Source of the DNA: Streptomyces diastatochromogenes
Lineage (GTDB): Bacteria > Actinomycetota > Actinomycetes > Streptomycetales > Streptomycetaceae
Reading direction: 5' to 3'
DNA length: 64,000 nucleotides
Assembly: GCA_026913215.1 (NCBI GenBank)
Contig: JAPTYK010000001.1
Coordinates: 2,542,001 to 2,606,000 of the forward strand
The notes under the pieces were generated by a model. The model did not search any database and was not told where the DNA came from. It was given only the letters and a program-made list of their open reading frames with translations. The translations under genes and the position numbers were made by a program. Below are positions 49,897-59,860 of the stretch, piece after piece. Numbering within the stretch: position 1 is the first letter of the stretch; every line of letters starts with the position of its first letter.

Positions 49897-51003
49897 GTGA
49901 CGGTCGTCCGCGCGTGCCTGCGGGACGGCGGGGGCGGCAGTCCGACGGCCGTGGTGGACGACGGGCCGTTCGGGGAGGAGGAGCGGCGGCGGCTGGCCGG
50001 GGCGGTGGGGCCTCGCACGCCGTCTTCGTCTCGACCGAGGCCGGGGCGGGGCCGGGGCGGGGCCGGGGCCGGGGCCGGGGCGGGCCGGGGCCGGGGGCGG
50101 GGGCGGGGTCGAGGTCGGAACCAGGGCCGGGGCCGGGGGCGGGGTCGAGGTCGGAACCAGGGCCGGGGCCGGGGCGGGGTCGAGGTCGGAACCAGGGCCG
50201 GGGCCGGGGGCGGGGATGGGCCAGAGCCGAGGCCGGGACCGAGGAAGGGACCCGAGCCGAGGTCTCGGGAAGGCCCTCCGGGCAGGACACGCGCCCCCTC
50301 GTCTCCCTCCGGTTCTTCACCTCCGAAGGGGAGTTGCCCTCCTGTGGGCACGGCACGGTCGCCGCCCTGGGGTATCTCGCCGCGCGGGCCGGTGGGGACG
50401 GGTACCGGGGCTCGCTGCGGGTGGCGGGGCGGACGTTCGACGGCTGGGGCGTGCGGGAGGGCCGTACGTGCGGGTGGGGTTCGCGTACGGGCCCGTGGAG
50501 CTGCGCGAGCCGGACAGGGAGGAGGCCGGGTTGGTCCTGCCGGCGCTGGGCGTGGGCCCGGAGGGGCTCGGGAGGGATGCGGGTCGCGTCCGTCGGGCGG
50601 CGCGGCTGCTCGTGCCGGTGGTCTCGCGGGCCGTGCTCGCCGCGCTCGCCCCGGACATGGGGCGGCTGCGGGAGGCCTGTGACCGCCTCGGGCTGCTGGG
50701 CTGTTACGTGTACTCCGCGCCGTCGCGTTCGGGGCGGGTCGCGGCCCGTATGTTCGCCCCGTCGATCGGCGTCCCCGAGGACATCGCCAACGCCAACAGC
50801 ACGGCCTGCCTCGCCGCCCATCTCGGCGGCCGGGGCATCGGGCGCATCGCGGTCGACATGGGGACTCGCTCGGCAGCCCCGCCACCATCAGCGCCTCCAG
50901 CACGGGCGGGGCGGCGGTCCTGCTGGGCGGCGACGTGCTGGTCACGCCCCCGGGCGCCCCGGGTGTCTCAGGTGCCCCGGATGCCCCGGGTGCGCGTCAC
51001 TGA
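49897..51003 (+). CDS. PhzF-family isomerase-like protein with a large internal repeat insertion
   Basis: The PhzF fold: VTVVRACLRDGGGGSPTAVV with ASHAVFVSTEAG, then after the insertion LVSLRFFTSEGELPSCGHGT-VAALGYLAA (the Cys-Gly-His-Gly-Thr motif of the active region), and a second half ending IANANSTACLAAHLGGRGIG, GGAAVLLGGDVLV. Between the two N-terminal segments is about 220 bp of G-rich repeats, encoding roughly 70 Gly/Pro/Arg/Ser residues. Breaks near 50010, 50455 and 50868. GTG at 49897 after GGAGAG; an in-frame ATG at 49804 overlaps the previous stop. The end overlaps the convergent NIS synthetase gene. Reaction unknown. Confidence 0.75.
50036..50260 (+). repeat. G-rich repeat tract within the PhzF-family gene
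   Basis: A GGGGCC/GGGGCG-type stretch (50036-50104) is followed by three near-identical units of 36, 35 and 36 bp starting at 50105, 50141 and 50176, each with GGGGTCGAGGTCGGAACCAG then GGCCGGGGCCGGGG. The tail decays into AGCCGAGG variants to about 50260. The coded unit is GAGSRSEPGPGP. Strong G-quadruplex potential on the plus strand. Confidence 0.85.
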
Positions 51004-52826
51004 CCAGGGGTTCGGGACCGGGATCCACGCGTCGTGGTCCACGCCCCGCAGGCGCATCAGGGTGAGGGCCTTGACGCGGAGTTCCGGGGCGAAGAGGGCC
51101 GCGCGGTCGGCCCGGTTCTCCGGGGTCGCGGGAGGTCGTCGTACGCGCGGTGGGCGGCGGCGGCGACGATCGACCAGAGGCGGGCCCCGGCCGCCCGGTC
51201 GCGGTCGGCCAGGGCGGAGACCAGGGTCCCGAAGGTGGTGCCGAAGAGGTGCCCGAAGAGCATCGTCCGGAGCACGGCCGGATCGTCGTCGATCACCCGC
51301 CCGCCGACGGCGGCGGCGTCGAAGCCGTGCCGGGCGAGGCGGCGCGGGCTCAGCCGGACGTCGGCGAGGTCCCGGTAGACCAGCCGGCGGGGGCGGGCGT
51401 GCTCGTCGAGCACGACCAGGAGGTTCTGTCCGTGGGCGGCGGGCGCGACGCCCCGGGCCAGGAGGCGGACGAGCGGCGGCACCGCGAGCCCGGCGAAGGC
51501 GGCCAGCCAGTCGGCACCCGCGTCCGGGGCGCCGGCGGAGGCCAGGAGCGACCGGATCAGGGGCGGTCCGTCGCCGGCGGGACGGGCGGCGAGCGCCGCC
51601 ACCGGCAGGACCCTCTCCCCGGCCGCGGGCGCGCGGCGGCGGACGGCGACTCGCGGAGGAGGACGGCGAGGTCGCCGCTGGGCTCGCCCCGTACGAGCGC
51701 GGAGGCGCCCGCGAGGTTGCGGGTGATCCACAGGGTGTCCGCCAGATCGGCCACGACCTGCGTCAGCAGGGCCGAGAGCGGTGCGCTGTTCTCGACGCCG
51801 CTCGCCGAGATGTCGCGGATCGCGCTGGTCATCCGCGTGGTCAGCGCCGTCTTCAGATGCGGGCCCCCGTCGAGCGGGGCGAGGGTCCGTACGCTCATCA
51901 GCGGCCGGGCGGGGATCGCTCCGATGGCGTACGGCCGGTGCCCGAGCTCCGGCAGGACGTGCGCGCTCTGCCAGGGGTGCACGGGCAGCAGCAGCCGGTC
52001 GCCGTCCCTCAGCCGGTCCGGCCACTCCCCCGCGATCCGGCACCGGTCGGCCGGGACCGCCACCAGGTCGAGGCCGACGACCGGGCGGTGCTCCGGCGCG
52101 TACGCCAGCTGCTCGGCCACCGAGAGGCCGGGGCGGCTGCGGCAGCAGGGGTGGTACGGGTGCCCGTCGACGACGCCCTGTTCGACGTACGCGAGGGGGT
52201 CGGCAGAGGCGAGGGAGTCCCCGTAGGCGAGGGAGGCGAGGGAGTCCTCGTGCGCAAGGGGGGCGAGGGGGTCCCCGTGCCCAAGGGAGGCGAGGGGGTC
52301 CCCGTGCCCAAGGGAGGCAAGGGGATCCCCGTGCCCAAGGGGACGAGGGGTCCCCGTGCCCAAGGAAGGCGAGGGGTCGGCGGCGGTGGGCCCGGACACC
52401 GCCCCCGCACGCGACACCCCCAGCGACGCCACGCTGTTGCCGAGTTCGGCGACGAGGGCGTCGGCGCCCGGGAGGGCGAGGGTGGCGAGGAGGACGGCCG
52501 GGTGGTCGTGGGGTGGCCGTCGAGTCGGATGGTGACGTCTTCGCCGGGGACCGCGAGGTCGTGCGGGAGCCGGGGCGGGCCGCTCAGGAGGCGGCCGTCG
52601 GAGAGTTCCACGCGGCCGGTGCGGGCGTCGCGGGCGGCGATGCCGGGGAGCGGTTCGTGGAGGAGGGCGCGCCAGAGCCGGGCGAGGACGGCGGCCCGCG
52701 CCGGGGAGTTCCCGGTGGTAGGCGGGAGGAGCCCGGGGCCACGTCCGCCAGCTGGGCGGCGAAGGCCGCCTCAGGGGCGCGCGCCGCGTCGCGTACGCCT
52801 GTGTCGTGATCCGGAGCGGAGTGCAT
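50968..52826 (-). CDS. IucA/IucC-family NIS siderophore synthetase 1
   Basis: NRPS-independent siderophore synthetase fold: substrate/ATP motif DGHPYHPCCRSRPGLSVAEQ, LLLPVHPWQSAHVLPELG, LKTALTTRMTSAIRDIS, then AAHGQNLLVVLDEH and LVYRDLADVRLSPRRL. Condenses a carboxylate with an amine or alcohol using ATP. The N-terminus contains repeated DPLASLGHG units (52195-52375) between conserved parts. Breaks near 52730, 52510, 51640 and 51130; the C-terminus VDHDAWIPVPNPWSVTRTRG ends with TGA at 50968. The ATG at 52826 is 73 bp from the divergent second synthetase. Member of a small siderophore-like locus. Confidence 0.8.
52195..52375 (-). repeat. 27-bp in-frame tandem repeats inside NIS synthetase 1
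   Basis: About six copies of a 27-bp unit (plus strand: GGCGAGGGGGTCCCCGTGCC-CAAGGGA, with variants) encoding DPLASLGHG, decaying leftward and rightward into DSLASLAYG and SADPLAYVE. Placed just before the conserved HPYHP motif. Confidence 0.85.
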
Positions 52827-52899
52827 GAAGGCTCACTACCCGGCGCAAGATGTCCCTACCGGTGGACGACCCGCCGGGGCACGGGTGGAAGGCGCTGTC

Positions 52900-54655
52900 G
52901 TGAGCGAAGCCAAGGACCGGGCCGACGCCCTGTCGGCCACCGCCCTCCTGAACTGCCTGATCCGGGAGGTCGCCCACCCCGGACCGAACGCGGACGCGGC
53001 CGCGGCCATGAAGGCGGACCCGACCGTGAACGCGGACCCGACCGTGGCCGTGGACCCGGACCCGACCGTGGACCCGGCCCCGGACCCGACCGTGGACGCG
53101 GACCCGGACCCGGCCATGGACCCGGACCCGGACCCGACCATGGCCATAGACCGGATCACATCATCCACCTCCTCCCGAGACCGGTCGGCTGCTGCGGGTG
53201 CGGGCCGGTCGGTGGCCCGCCGAGCCCTGTGTCCGTACCGGGGGCGGCTGGCTCCCGCTGACCTTCGAGGCGCTCGTGGCGCTGACGGCCGACGAGCTGG
53301 CCCGGCGTACCGGAGTCACGAACAGGACGGTCGTCGGTGAGATGACCGCCAGCCGGGACGTCATCGCGGCGCTCCAGGAGGCGCGGGCGTCCGCGAGTCC
53401 GCCGGAGGACCCGTATCTGCGGTCGGAGCAGGCGCTGCTCGCCGGGCACCGGTACCACCCGGCGCCCAAGGCGCGCGGGACGGGGGCACCGGAGAGCTGG
53501 CTGCCGTACGCGCCGGAGGCGTACGCCCGGTTCCCGCTGGAGCTGCTCGGGGTCCGGGCCGACGTGGTCGCGGAGGACGGCGACCTGTCGCTCCTCGACG
53601 TGCTCGCCGACGGGGCGGCTCCCGAGGGCTACGTACCGCTGCCCGTCCATCCCTGGGAGCTGGACCTGCTCCACGCGGACGGGCTGTCCGCGTTCCGCGA
53701 CGGGCGGCTGCTGCGGCTCGGACCCGCCGCGGCGCGGGCGGGGCGGGCGCGGCGACCTCCTCCGTGCGGACGGTGTACCTGCCGGAGGCCGACCTCTTCT
53801 GCAAGCTCAGCCTGGACGTGCGGATCACCAACGGGAACCGGCGTCTGGAGCTGCGGGACCTGCTGTGGCTGCGGACGGTCGGCGAGCTCCTCACGCCCGT
53901 CTTCGATCCCCTGCCGACGGCGTCCTTCCTCGCCGACCGGGGCTACCGCACCGCCGACCTGGGCGGGCAGCACGCCTACGAGGGCTTCGCGGTGATCGCC
54001 CGCGAGGGCCTGCGGCCGCACCTGCCGCCGGGGGTGACGCCGCTGCTGGCGGCGGGCATCGCCGAGGGCTTCCCGGCAACCCGCTCGACGGGCTGGGCGC
54101 CGAGGGGCGCTCCTGTGGTGGCGGCGCTACCTCGACCACCTCGTGCCACCGGTGCTGCATGCCTGGCGGGCGCACGGCCTGGTCCTGGAGTGCCACCTGC
54201 AGAACGTCCTCGTGGGCGTGGACGGCGCCGGTCTCCCGGCGCGGGTGGTCTTCCGCGACCACGAGGGCGTACGGATCGTCGCCGAGCGGCACCGCGCGCT
54301 CCTGGACCGCTACGCGTCCCGGGGCCCCGCCCCGGTCCTCGACGCGGCGCACGGCTGGGAGCGGCTCGCGTACTGCCTGGTGACGAACAACCTCTCCGAG
54401 ATCGCCGGCGCCCTCACCGACCGCCACCCGGAGCTCGCCGGTGAGCTGTGGCCCCGGGCGCGGGCGGTGTTCGCCGGGTACGCGGCGGACCACGGCGGTC
54501 CGGCGGAGATCCGTGACCTGCTCGGATCTCCGCACGTTCCGGCCAAGACGAACCTGCTGCTGCGCTGGCTCGACGTGGACGGGGCCGACGCCCGCTACGT
54601 ACCGATGGCCAATCCGCTGAGCACGAGCGTCAGCGGATCGGGCGGTCCAGCCTGA
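52900..54655 (+). CDS. IucA/IucC-family NIS siderophore synthetase 2
   Basis: Same fold as its divergent neighbour: LLAGHRYHPAPKARGTGAPE, YVPLPVHPWELDLLHADGL, then YLPEADLFCKLSLDVRITNG-NRRLELRDLLWL, LVLECHLQNVLVGVDGAG, RVVFRDHEGVRIVAE. GTG at 52900 (GGAAGG upstream) gives SEAKDRADALSATALLNCLI; an ATG at 52825 overlaps the other gene's start and is less likely. A DPTVDADPDP-type repeat (53011-53155) lies between residues about 35 and 85. Breaks near 53160, 53740, 54080 and 54115. The C-terminus overlaps the convergent phytase-like gene by 26 bp. Substrates unknown. Confidence 0.8.
53011..53155 (+). repeat. Asp-Pro tandem repeats inside NIS synthetase 2
   Basis: Units related to GACCCGACCGTGGACGCG, encoding DPTVNADPTVAVDPDPTVD, DPAPDPTVDADPDPAMD and DPDPDPTMA. 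In frame, no stop. Sits in the N-terminal variable part before the first conserved motif. Confidence 0.8.
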
Positions 54656-55976
54656 CCCGGACGAGGGTGGTCTCCACGCCGCTGTCGACGAGGCGGCCGT
54701 CGGTGTCGAAGGCGGCCGGGCCGTCGGTCATGCCGAAGTCGTTGTCGTTGAGGAGGACGAGGGTGGAGGGGCCTTCGACGGCGATGCCCTCGATCTTGCC
54801 GGGGACGCCTTCGACGGTGTTGAGGTCGATGACGAGGCGCTTGTCGAGGACCGGGGCCTGGGTGGCGGTGGTGTCGTCGAGCTGCTCCAGGGTGGGGTCT
54901 TCGCCGTGTCCCAGGTGGTGCCGAGGATGTCGGAGCCGCGGCGGAGGCGGACCTCGTAGAGGCGGGCGGCCTTGTCGGTGCGCTCCTGGACGAGGAGGCG
55001 GTCGCCGCCGAGGGCGACGAGGGCGGAGAGCTTCAGTTCGGAGGTCTTGGTCTGGCCGGGCTCGACGACGTCGACGGCGTCGAAGCGGTAGGCGTACTCG
55101 GCGGTGACCCGGTTCCGCTGGGGCGAGAAGCGCAGGAGGCGGGTGGTGCGGGAGTTCTCGCCGGAGACCTTGTCGGGGTTGAGCAGGGGGCTCTGGAGGC
55201 CGAGGACGAGGTCGCCGTCGGGGAGCAGCGCGAGGCCCTCGAAGCCGCGGTTGACCTTGCGCTGGAGGAAGATCGAGGGCAGGGACTCGACGACCGGGTA
55301 GTCGGTGCCGGTCAGGCCCAGGCCCTTGGGGACGTGGCGGGCGAGGACCCGGCCCCGCGGGGAGACGTGCACGAGCGAGGGGCCGTACTCGTCGACCAGC
55401 CAGAAGCTGCCGTCCCGGTCGCGGACGAGGCCCTCGGTGTCGAGGCCGTTCGGGTCGTAGGTGAGGGGGGTGGAGGCGTCGTACGTGTACGGGGCCTCGT
55501 CGCGGCCGGCCTGGTTGGGCAGTCCGGTCACGGGGGCGCCCGACGCCGTGGTCAGCGGGATGGACTTCAGGACCCGGAGCCGGTCGCCCTCGGCCCGGAC
55601 CTTCACGATGGCCGGGTCGAAGCCGGGCACGGGGAAGGTGCGCCGCTTGTCCTTGCCGACGGCTATCTGCCCGTTGGGGCCCCGGTCGGTGACGGTCCAG
55701 TACTCGCCGCGCCGCCCGGCCGGGTAGAGGTCGCTGCCGATGCCGCCGAGGTCGACGCCCCGGTCGTCGGCGACGCTGCCCGGCAGCAGGGCGTTGCTGA
55801 AGTCGGCCAGCGGGATGTCGGGCAGGGTCGAGGTGGAGACGACCCGGCGGCGGGCCCGCCGTGGTGCGCCGGCGTGGCGTCGGCCGTGCCGACGACCACC
55901 GAGGACGCGAGCGCGGCGGAGAGCGGCAGGACGACGAGGGCGGGCGGCGCAGGAGACGCGCGCGCAGCGGATTCAT
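54630..55976 (-). CDS. Secreted esterase-like activity of phytase family protein (PF13449 type)
   Basis: Signal peptide (MNPLRARLL, then LVVLPLSAALASSVVVGTAD-ATPAHHG in the shifted frame). Beta-propeller-like body: ADDRGVDLGGIGSDLYPAGR, YWTVTDRGPNGQIAVGKDKR, GLDTEGLVRDRDGSFWLVDE-YGPSLV, FEGLALLPDGDLVLGLQSPL, KIEGIAVEGPSTLVLLNDND. Secreted phosphoesterase-like proteins of this family are common in Streptomyces; substrate unclear. Breaks near 55945, 55855 and 54900. ATG at 55976. Confidence 0.8.
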   Translation of the reverse strand: MNPLRARLLRRPPSSSCRSPPRSRPRWSSARPTPRRRTTAGPPPGRLHLDPARHPAGRLQQRPAAGQRRRRPGRRPRRHRQRPLPGRAARRVLDRHRPGPQRADSRRQGQAAHLPRARLRPGHREGPGRGRPAPGPEVHPADHGVGRPRDRTAQPGRPRRGPVHVRRLHPPHLRPERPRHRGPRPRPGRQLLAGRRVRPLARARLPAGPGPRPPRPQGPGPDRHRLPGRRVPALDLPPAQGQPRLRGPRAAPRRRPRPRPPEPPAQPRQGLRRELPHHPPPALLAPAEPGHRRVRLPLRRRRRRRARPDQDLRTEALRPRRPRRRPPPRPGAHRQGRPPLRGPPPPRLRHPRHHLGHGEDPTLEQLDDTTATQAPVLDKRLVIDLNTVEGVPGKIEGIAVEGPSTLVLLNDNDFGMTDGPAAFDTDGRLVDSGVETTLVRVRLDRPIR

Positions 55977-56110
55977 CTGAACTCCCTGGAGTGCATGGAA
56001 AGTCGCCGGTGAGGGCGGCCTCATGGTCCAGTCCTTCGCTCAACGCGCGGCGACGCGCGCGCGACGGCACGGGAGTCCTGGGTGAACGCGCGCCTCCGCG
56101 CCCGCCCGGC

Positions 56111-56976
56111 TCAGTAGCGGTCGAGGATCAGCTGCGTCTTGAGGATGTCGCCGTGGTACAGCCAGCCGTGGGACTCGGCGACGTCGATGGCGTCCGCGTG
56201 CAGGGCGGCCGCGTCGGCGTACGAGGAGGTCTTGAAGGACAGTTCGACGACGTACTCGGTGCCGGTGCCGTTCGCGCCGACGACCGGCAGCACCTCGATA
56301 CTGGCGTCGTCGGAGGGGCCCCAGGCGCCCCCGTACACCTTGGCGGTGACCGGTCCGTGGGCGCGGGAGGCCTGGAGGGTGGTCTTGCCCCAGCCGGTGG
56401 CGTTCCAGTTCTCCAGCTTGCCGGGGATGTCGTTGACGACCCAGGTGCGGCCGGTGGTGCTCGTGGGCATCGCGGTGCCGGAGTAGCCGCTGGCGCTGTG
56501 GGACTTCTCGTTGGAGAAGCTGAGGGTCTGCTTGGCGTAGCCCCAGTCGACCTCGGCGTCGTAGTTGGTGTCGCTGCTGTCGAAGCCGGCGGCGTTGGCC
56601 GTGGTGAGCGCGGCGTCGATGTCGCCGTTGGTCACGGGGAAGCGCTTCTGTACGTCTCCTCGAAGGAGGAGCCGCTCTTGTGGCGCAGGCGGACGCTCCA
56701 GCCCTGGGCGTCGAGCGCGAGCGCGTCCGTGTCGTAGTAGCTGTACGAGCGGGCCTTGGCGGAACCGGTGATCCCGAAGGCCGACTTGACCGCGGTGCTC
56801 GGCGCGAAGCTCGCGTCGAGGGCCGCCGTGGTGAGGTTGATCTTCACTTCGTACGTCGGGACGGCGTTGGCCGCCGCGTACGCCGGCGAGGTCGGGGCGA
56901 GGAGGGCGGCGGCGACGGCGAGGGCGACGGCCGAACCGACGGCGGCCGGGCGCGTGGCACGGGGCAGGAAGGTCAT
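56111..56976 (-). CDS. Secreted CYTH-like (triphosphate tunnel fold) protein
   Basis: Signal peptide (MTFLPRATRPAAVGSAVALA, VAAALLAPTSPAYA) followed by YEVKINLTTAALDASF, a CYTH-like opening, then YYDTDALALDAQGWSVRLRH-KSGSSFEETYKKRFPV, the Tyr-Asp-Thr and Arg-x-Arg-x-Lys pattern of CYTH beta strands. The C-terminal half (DDASIEVLPVVGANGTGTEY) completes the barrel. One break near 56650 repaired by one base. Most CYTH proteins are cytosolic phosphatases or adenylyl cyclases, so an exported one is odd. The exact family is uncertain. Confidence 0.6.
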
Positions 56977-57056
56977 GCGCCGATGCTCACGAGCCCGGGT
57001 GAGGACCGCGTGACCCCGGGACGTGCCCCGGTGAACCGGACGGGACGGTACGGGGC

Positions 57057-58664
57057 CTACCGCAGCAGCAGGTTCGCGCCCACGTCCTCCGGGACGGCCT
57101 CCCGGACCGGGGTGCTGTCCGGGCCGGGGCGGCGCATGCCGGGGACGGGGACGGGGTCGGTGCGGTGGAGCAGGACCGTTCCGTCCGCGCTCCACGCCTC
57201 CGTGTAGCCGTGGGCGAGGAGGAGTTCGACCCGCCGGCGCTGTTCCTCGGTGGAGGCGAAGGGAAGGTCCGGTCGTTGGTCCGCAGGAGGACCCAGTCGG
57301 CGCCGCGGGGCGTGCGGTCGACGATGACCACGTCCGTGCGGGCGGTCAGGCGGGGCGCGACGGTGTTGTCGGCCTCGACCGTGGCGCCGTCGGGGACGAG
57401 TGCGGCGGCCGTGGCGAGGGGGCGTTTGTCCGGGAGGGCCGCCAGGAGTCGGGGCGGACGAGGAGGTGCAGGCCGAGGACGAGGGCCGCCGCCGAGGAGA
57501 GGACGAGCGCGGTGACCGCCCAGCCCCGGACGGAGCTCCGGCGTGCGTGCAGCCTCGCCAGGGTCTCCAGGGCCGCCGTCAGGAGGATCGGCCACAGGAA
57601 GGCGTCGTAGTGGTTGATCACCGGCCAGTGGTTGGGGTTGTCGGAGAGGACGCGCTCCGCGAGAGGGGACGGCGAGCAGGAAGGTCGGGGAGCCGAGCGG
57701 CAGCAGGGCGAGGCTGCCCAGGATCCAGGCGAGCATGGCGAGCTTGACGGAGGGGGTGACGGCCGCCTGGAGCAGGACCCAGGGGGCCGTGAGGACGCGG
57801 GCCAGGGCGTCCCCGGGTCGGCGCCGAGGCTCCCGTACGACCAGTAGTAGCCCTCGGGGCCGCCCATCGCGGGGATGAACCAGCCGATCACGGCGGCGGA
57901 CACCAGCGGCCCGGCCAGGGCGAGCGCGATGCCCGTGGCGCGGCCCGTCCGGTGGCCGGCGCGGTGGGCGCGGACCGCGAGGACGAGCCCGTACGCGCCG
58001 ACGACGAGGCCCATGTCCTCCTTGGCCGTGCACAGCAGGGCGGCCCAGAGGGCGGCCGCGCCGTACCGGTGGGCGAGTCCCGCTCCAGCATGAGGAGGGT
58101 GAAAGGCACCGCGAAGGCGACCTCGTGGAAGCCGTTGTAGGAGGAGTTGAGGAGCGGCCAGCCCAGGGCGTACACGAGTCCGGCGAGGTCGGCGGCCCGG
58201 CGTACGGCGAGGGGCTCCGCGGCCGCGAAGGCGTGCCGGGCGATGCGGCGGACCACCGGCACGCCCGCCGCGAACAGCGCGGCCTGCGCGAGGATCAGCG
58301 TCCTCGGGTCGTCCCACAGCCAGTAGAGCGGTGCGAGGAGGGCGAGCGCCGGGGTGAAGTGGTCGCCGAGGAGCGAGAAGCCGGGCGGGAACTCGTGGTG
58401 GACGTTCTTGATCGGCGACCTGGGCAGCTCGAAGTGGGCGTACGCCCGCACGGCCTGGTCGAAGATGCCGAGGTCGAAGCCCGTGGCCCGCAGGGCCGTC
58501 CAGGACTGGAGGCCGAGCCCGGCGCAGACGAGGAAGCAGAGGGCGGTGAGGGCGAGGCCCCGGGCTCCGGTCCCCGTGCCCGGGAGTCCGGCGGAAGCCG
58601 CCGCGGTGTCCCGTTCTCCGGACGGGCGCGGGCGGGTCGGTACGTACGGCGGCGCGTTCCCCAT
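57057..58664 (-). CDS. DUF2079 multi-pass membrane protein (glycosyltransferase-like)
   Basis: Polytopic: ALTALCFLVCAGLGLQSWTA, then the family motif FDLGIFDQAVRAYAHFELPR and LGDHFTPALALLAPLYWLWD, GFHEVAFAVPFTLLMLE, LAGPLVSAAVIGWFIPAMGG, HWPVINHYDAFLWPILLTAA, and a soluble C-terminal domain (TDVVIVDRTPRGADWVLLRT) ending GANLLLR. Resembles PMT/ArnT-type lipid-linked sugar transferases, but activity is unproven. Breaks near 58080, 57815, 57665, 57450 and 57265. Divergent from the AlkZ-like gene. Confidence 0.78.
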
Positions 58665-58716
58665 GGCCACGACCCTACGGTGCGTACCCGGGAGGTCCGG
58701 GAGGGAGAATCGCGCC

Positions 58717-59860
58717 ATGGTGATCACCGCGCGCGCCCTCAACCGCTCCACGCTCCACCGGCAGTTGCTCCTCCGGCGGGCGCCGCTCGGCGTCGCGGAC
58801 GCGGTGCGGCGGGTGGTGTGCCTCCAGGCCCAGCACCCCGGCTCGCCGTACGTGGCGCTGTGGAACCGGGTCGCGGACTTCGATCCCGGGCACCTCGACG
58901 GGGCCGTGAGCGGTTACGAGTTGGTCAGGTCGACGCTGATGCGGCTCACGCTGCACCTCGTGCACGCCGAGGACTACCGGGCCTTCCGGGAGGGCATGGA
59001 GCCGACGCTGCGGGGTTCGCGGCTGCACGATCCCCGGTTCACGAAGGCGGGGTTCACGGCCGCCGACGCCGACGCGCTGCTGCCCGGCCTCCTGGCGTAC
59101 GCCGGGAGCGCGCGGACCGGGGCCGAGCTGAAGGGGCACATCGAGGAGGGCCGGGGCGGGCCCGTGGAGGCCGTGGTCTGGCGGATGGTCCGGCAGTACG
59201 CGCCGCTGTGGCACGCGCCGACCGGGCCGCCGTGGTCGTTCGGGACCGCGCAGTCCTTCGTCACGGCGGGCGAACTGCCGGTGCTCCGCGACCCGGAGGC
59301 CTCCGCCGCCGGCCTGGCCGTGCTGCTCCGGCGCTATCTGGAGGGCTTCGGGCCCGCGTCCGTACCCGACATGGCGCAGTTCACGACGGCCCCGCGCCGA
59401 CTCGTACGGGAGGCGGTGCGGGCCCTGGAGGGCGAGCTGGACCGGCTGGAGGGGCCCGACGGGACGGTGCTGTACGACGTGCCGGGGCGGAGCGGCCGGA
59501 CGAGGACGTCCCGGCCCCGCCCCGGCTGCTGGCGATGTGGGACAGCGTCCTCCTCGCGTACGCGGACCGCAGCCGGATCATCCCGCCCGAGTACCGCAAG
59601 CACGTCATCCGCGTGAACGGCGACACCCTCCGGCCCTCCTCGTCGACGGGTACGTGGCCGGGGTCTGGCGGCCGGTCGACGGCGGGGTCGAGGCCTCGGC
59701 CTTCCACCCGCTGACGGCCGGGGACTGGGACGGGATCGCGGCCGAGGCGGCGTCCTTGGGGACGCTGCTCGCCGGCCGCGATCCACGGGTGTACGGGCGG
59801 TACGACCACTGGTGGGTCAAGGGCCTCCCGGCGGCCGAGACCCGGGTACTGCCCTACTGA
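58717..59860 (+). CDS. AlkZ/YcaQ-like winged-helix protein (HTH_42), putative DNA glycosylase
   Basis: About 380 residues: MVITARALNRSTLHRQLLLR, then VCLQAQHPGSPYVALWNRVA with the QAQ motif at the position of the catalytic Gln-x-Gln of AlkZ/YcaQ glycosylases, RSTLMRLTLHLVHAEDYRAF, and the later WDSVLLAYADRSRIIPPEYR and GVEASAFHPLTAGDWDGIAA. Members excise bulky or cross-linking base adducts, sometimes as self-resistance. Breaks near 59500 and 59635. ATG at 58717 with GGGAGGG upstream. No genotoxin pathway is recognisable nearby. Confidence 0.8.

Noticed and set aside
50105..50211. Three regularly spaced 36-bp repeats resemble a small CRISPR array
   Set aside because: The units are contiguous with no unique spacers, lie in a coding frame, are pure G-rich low complexity, and there are no cas genes.
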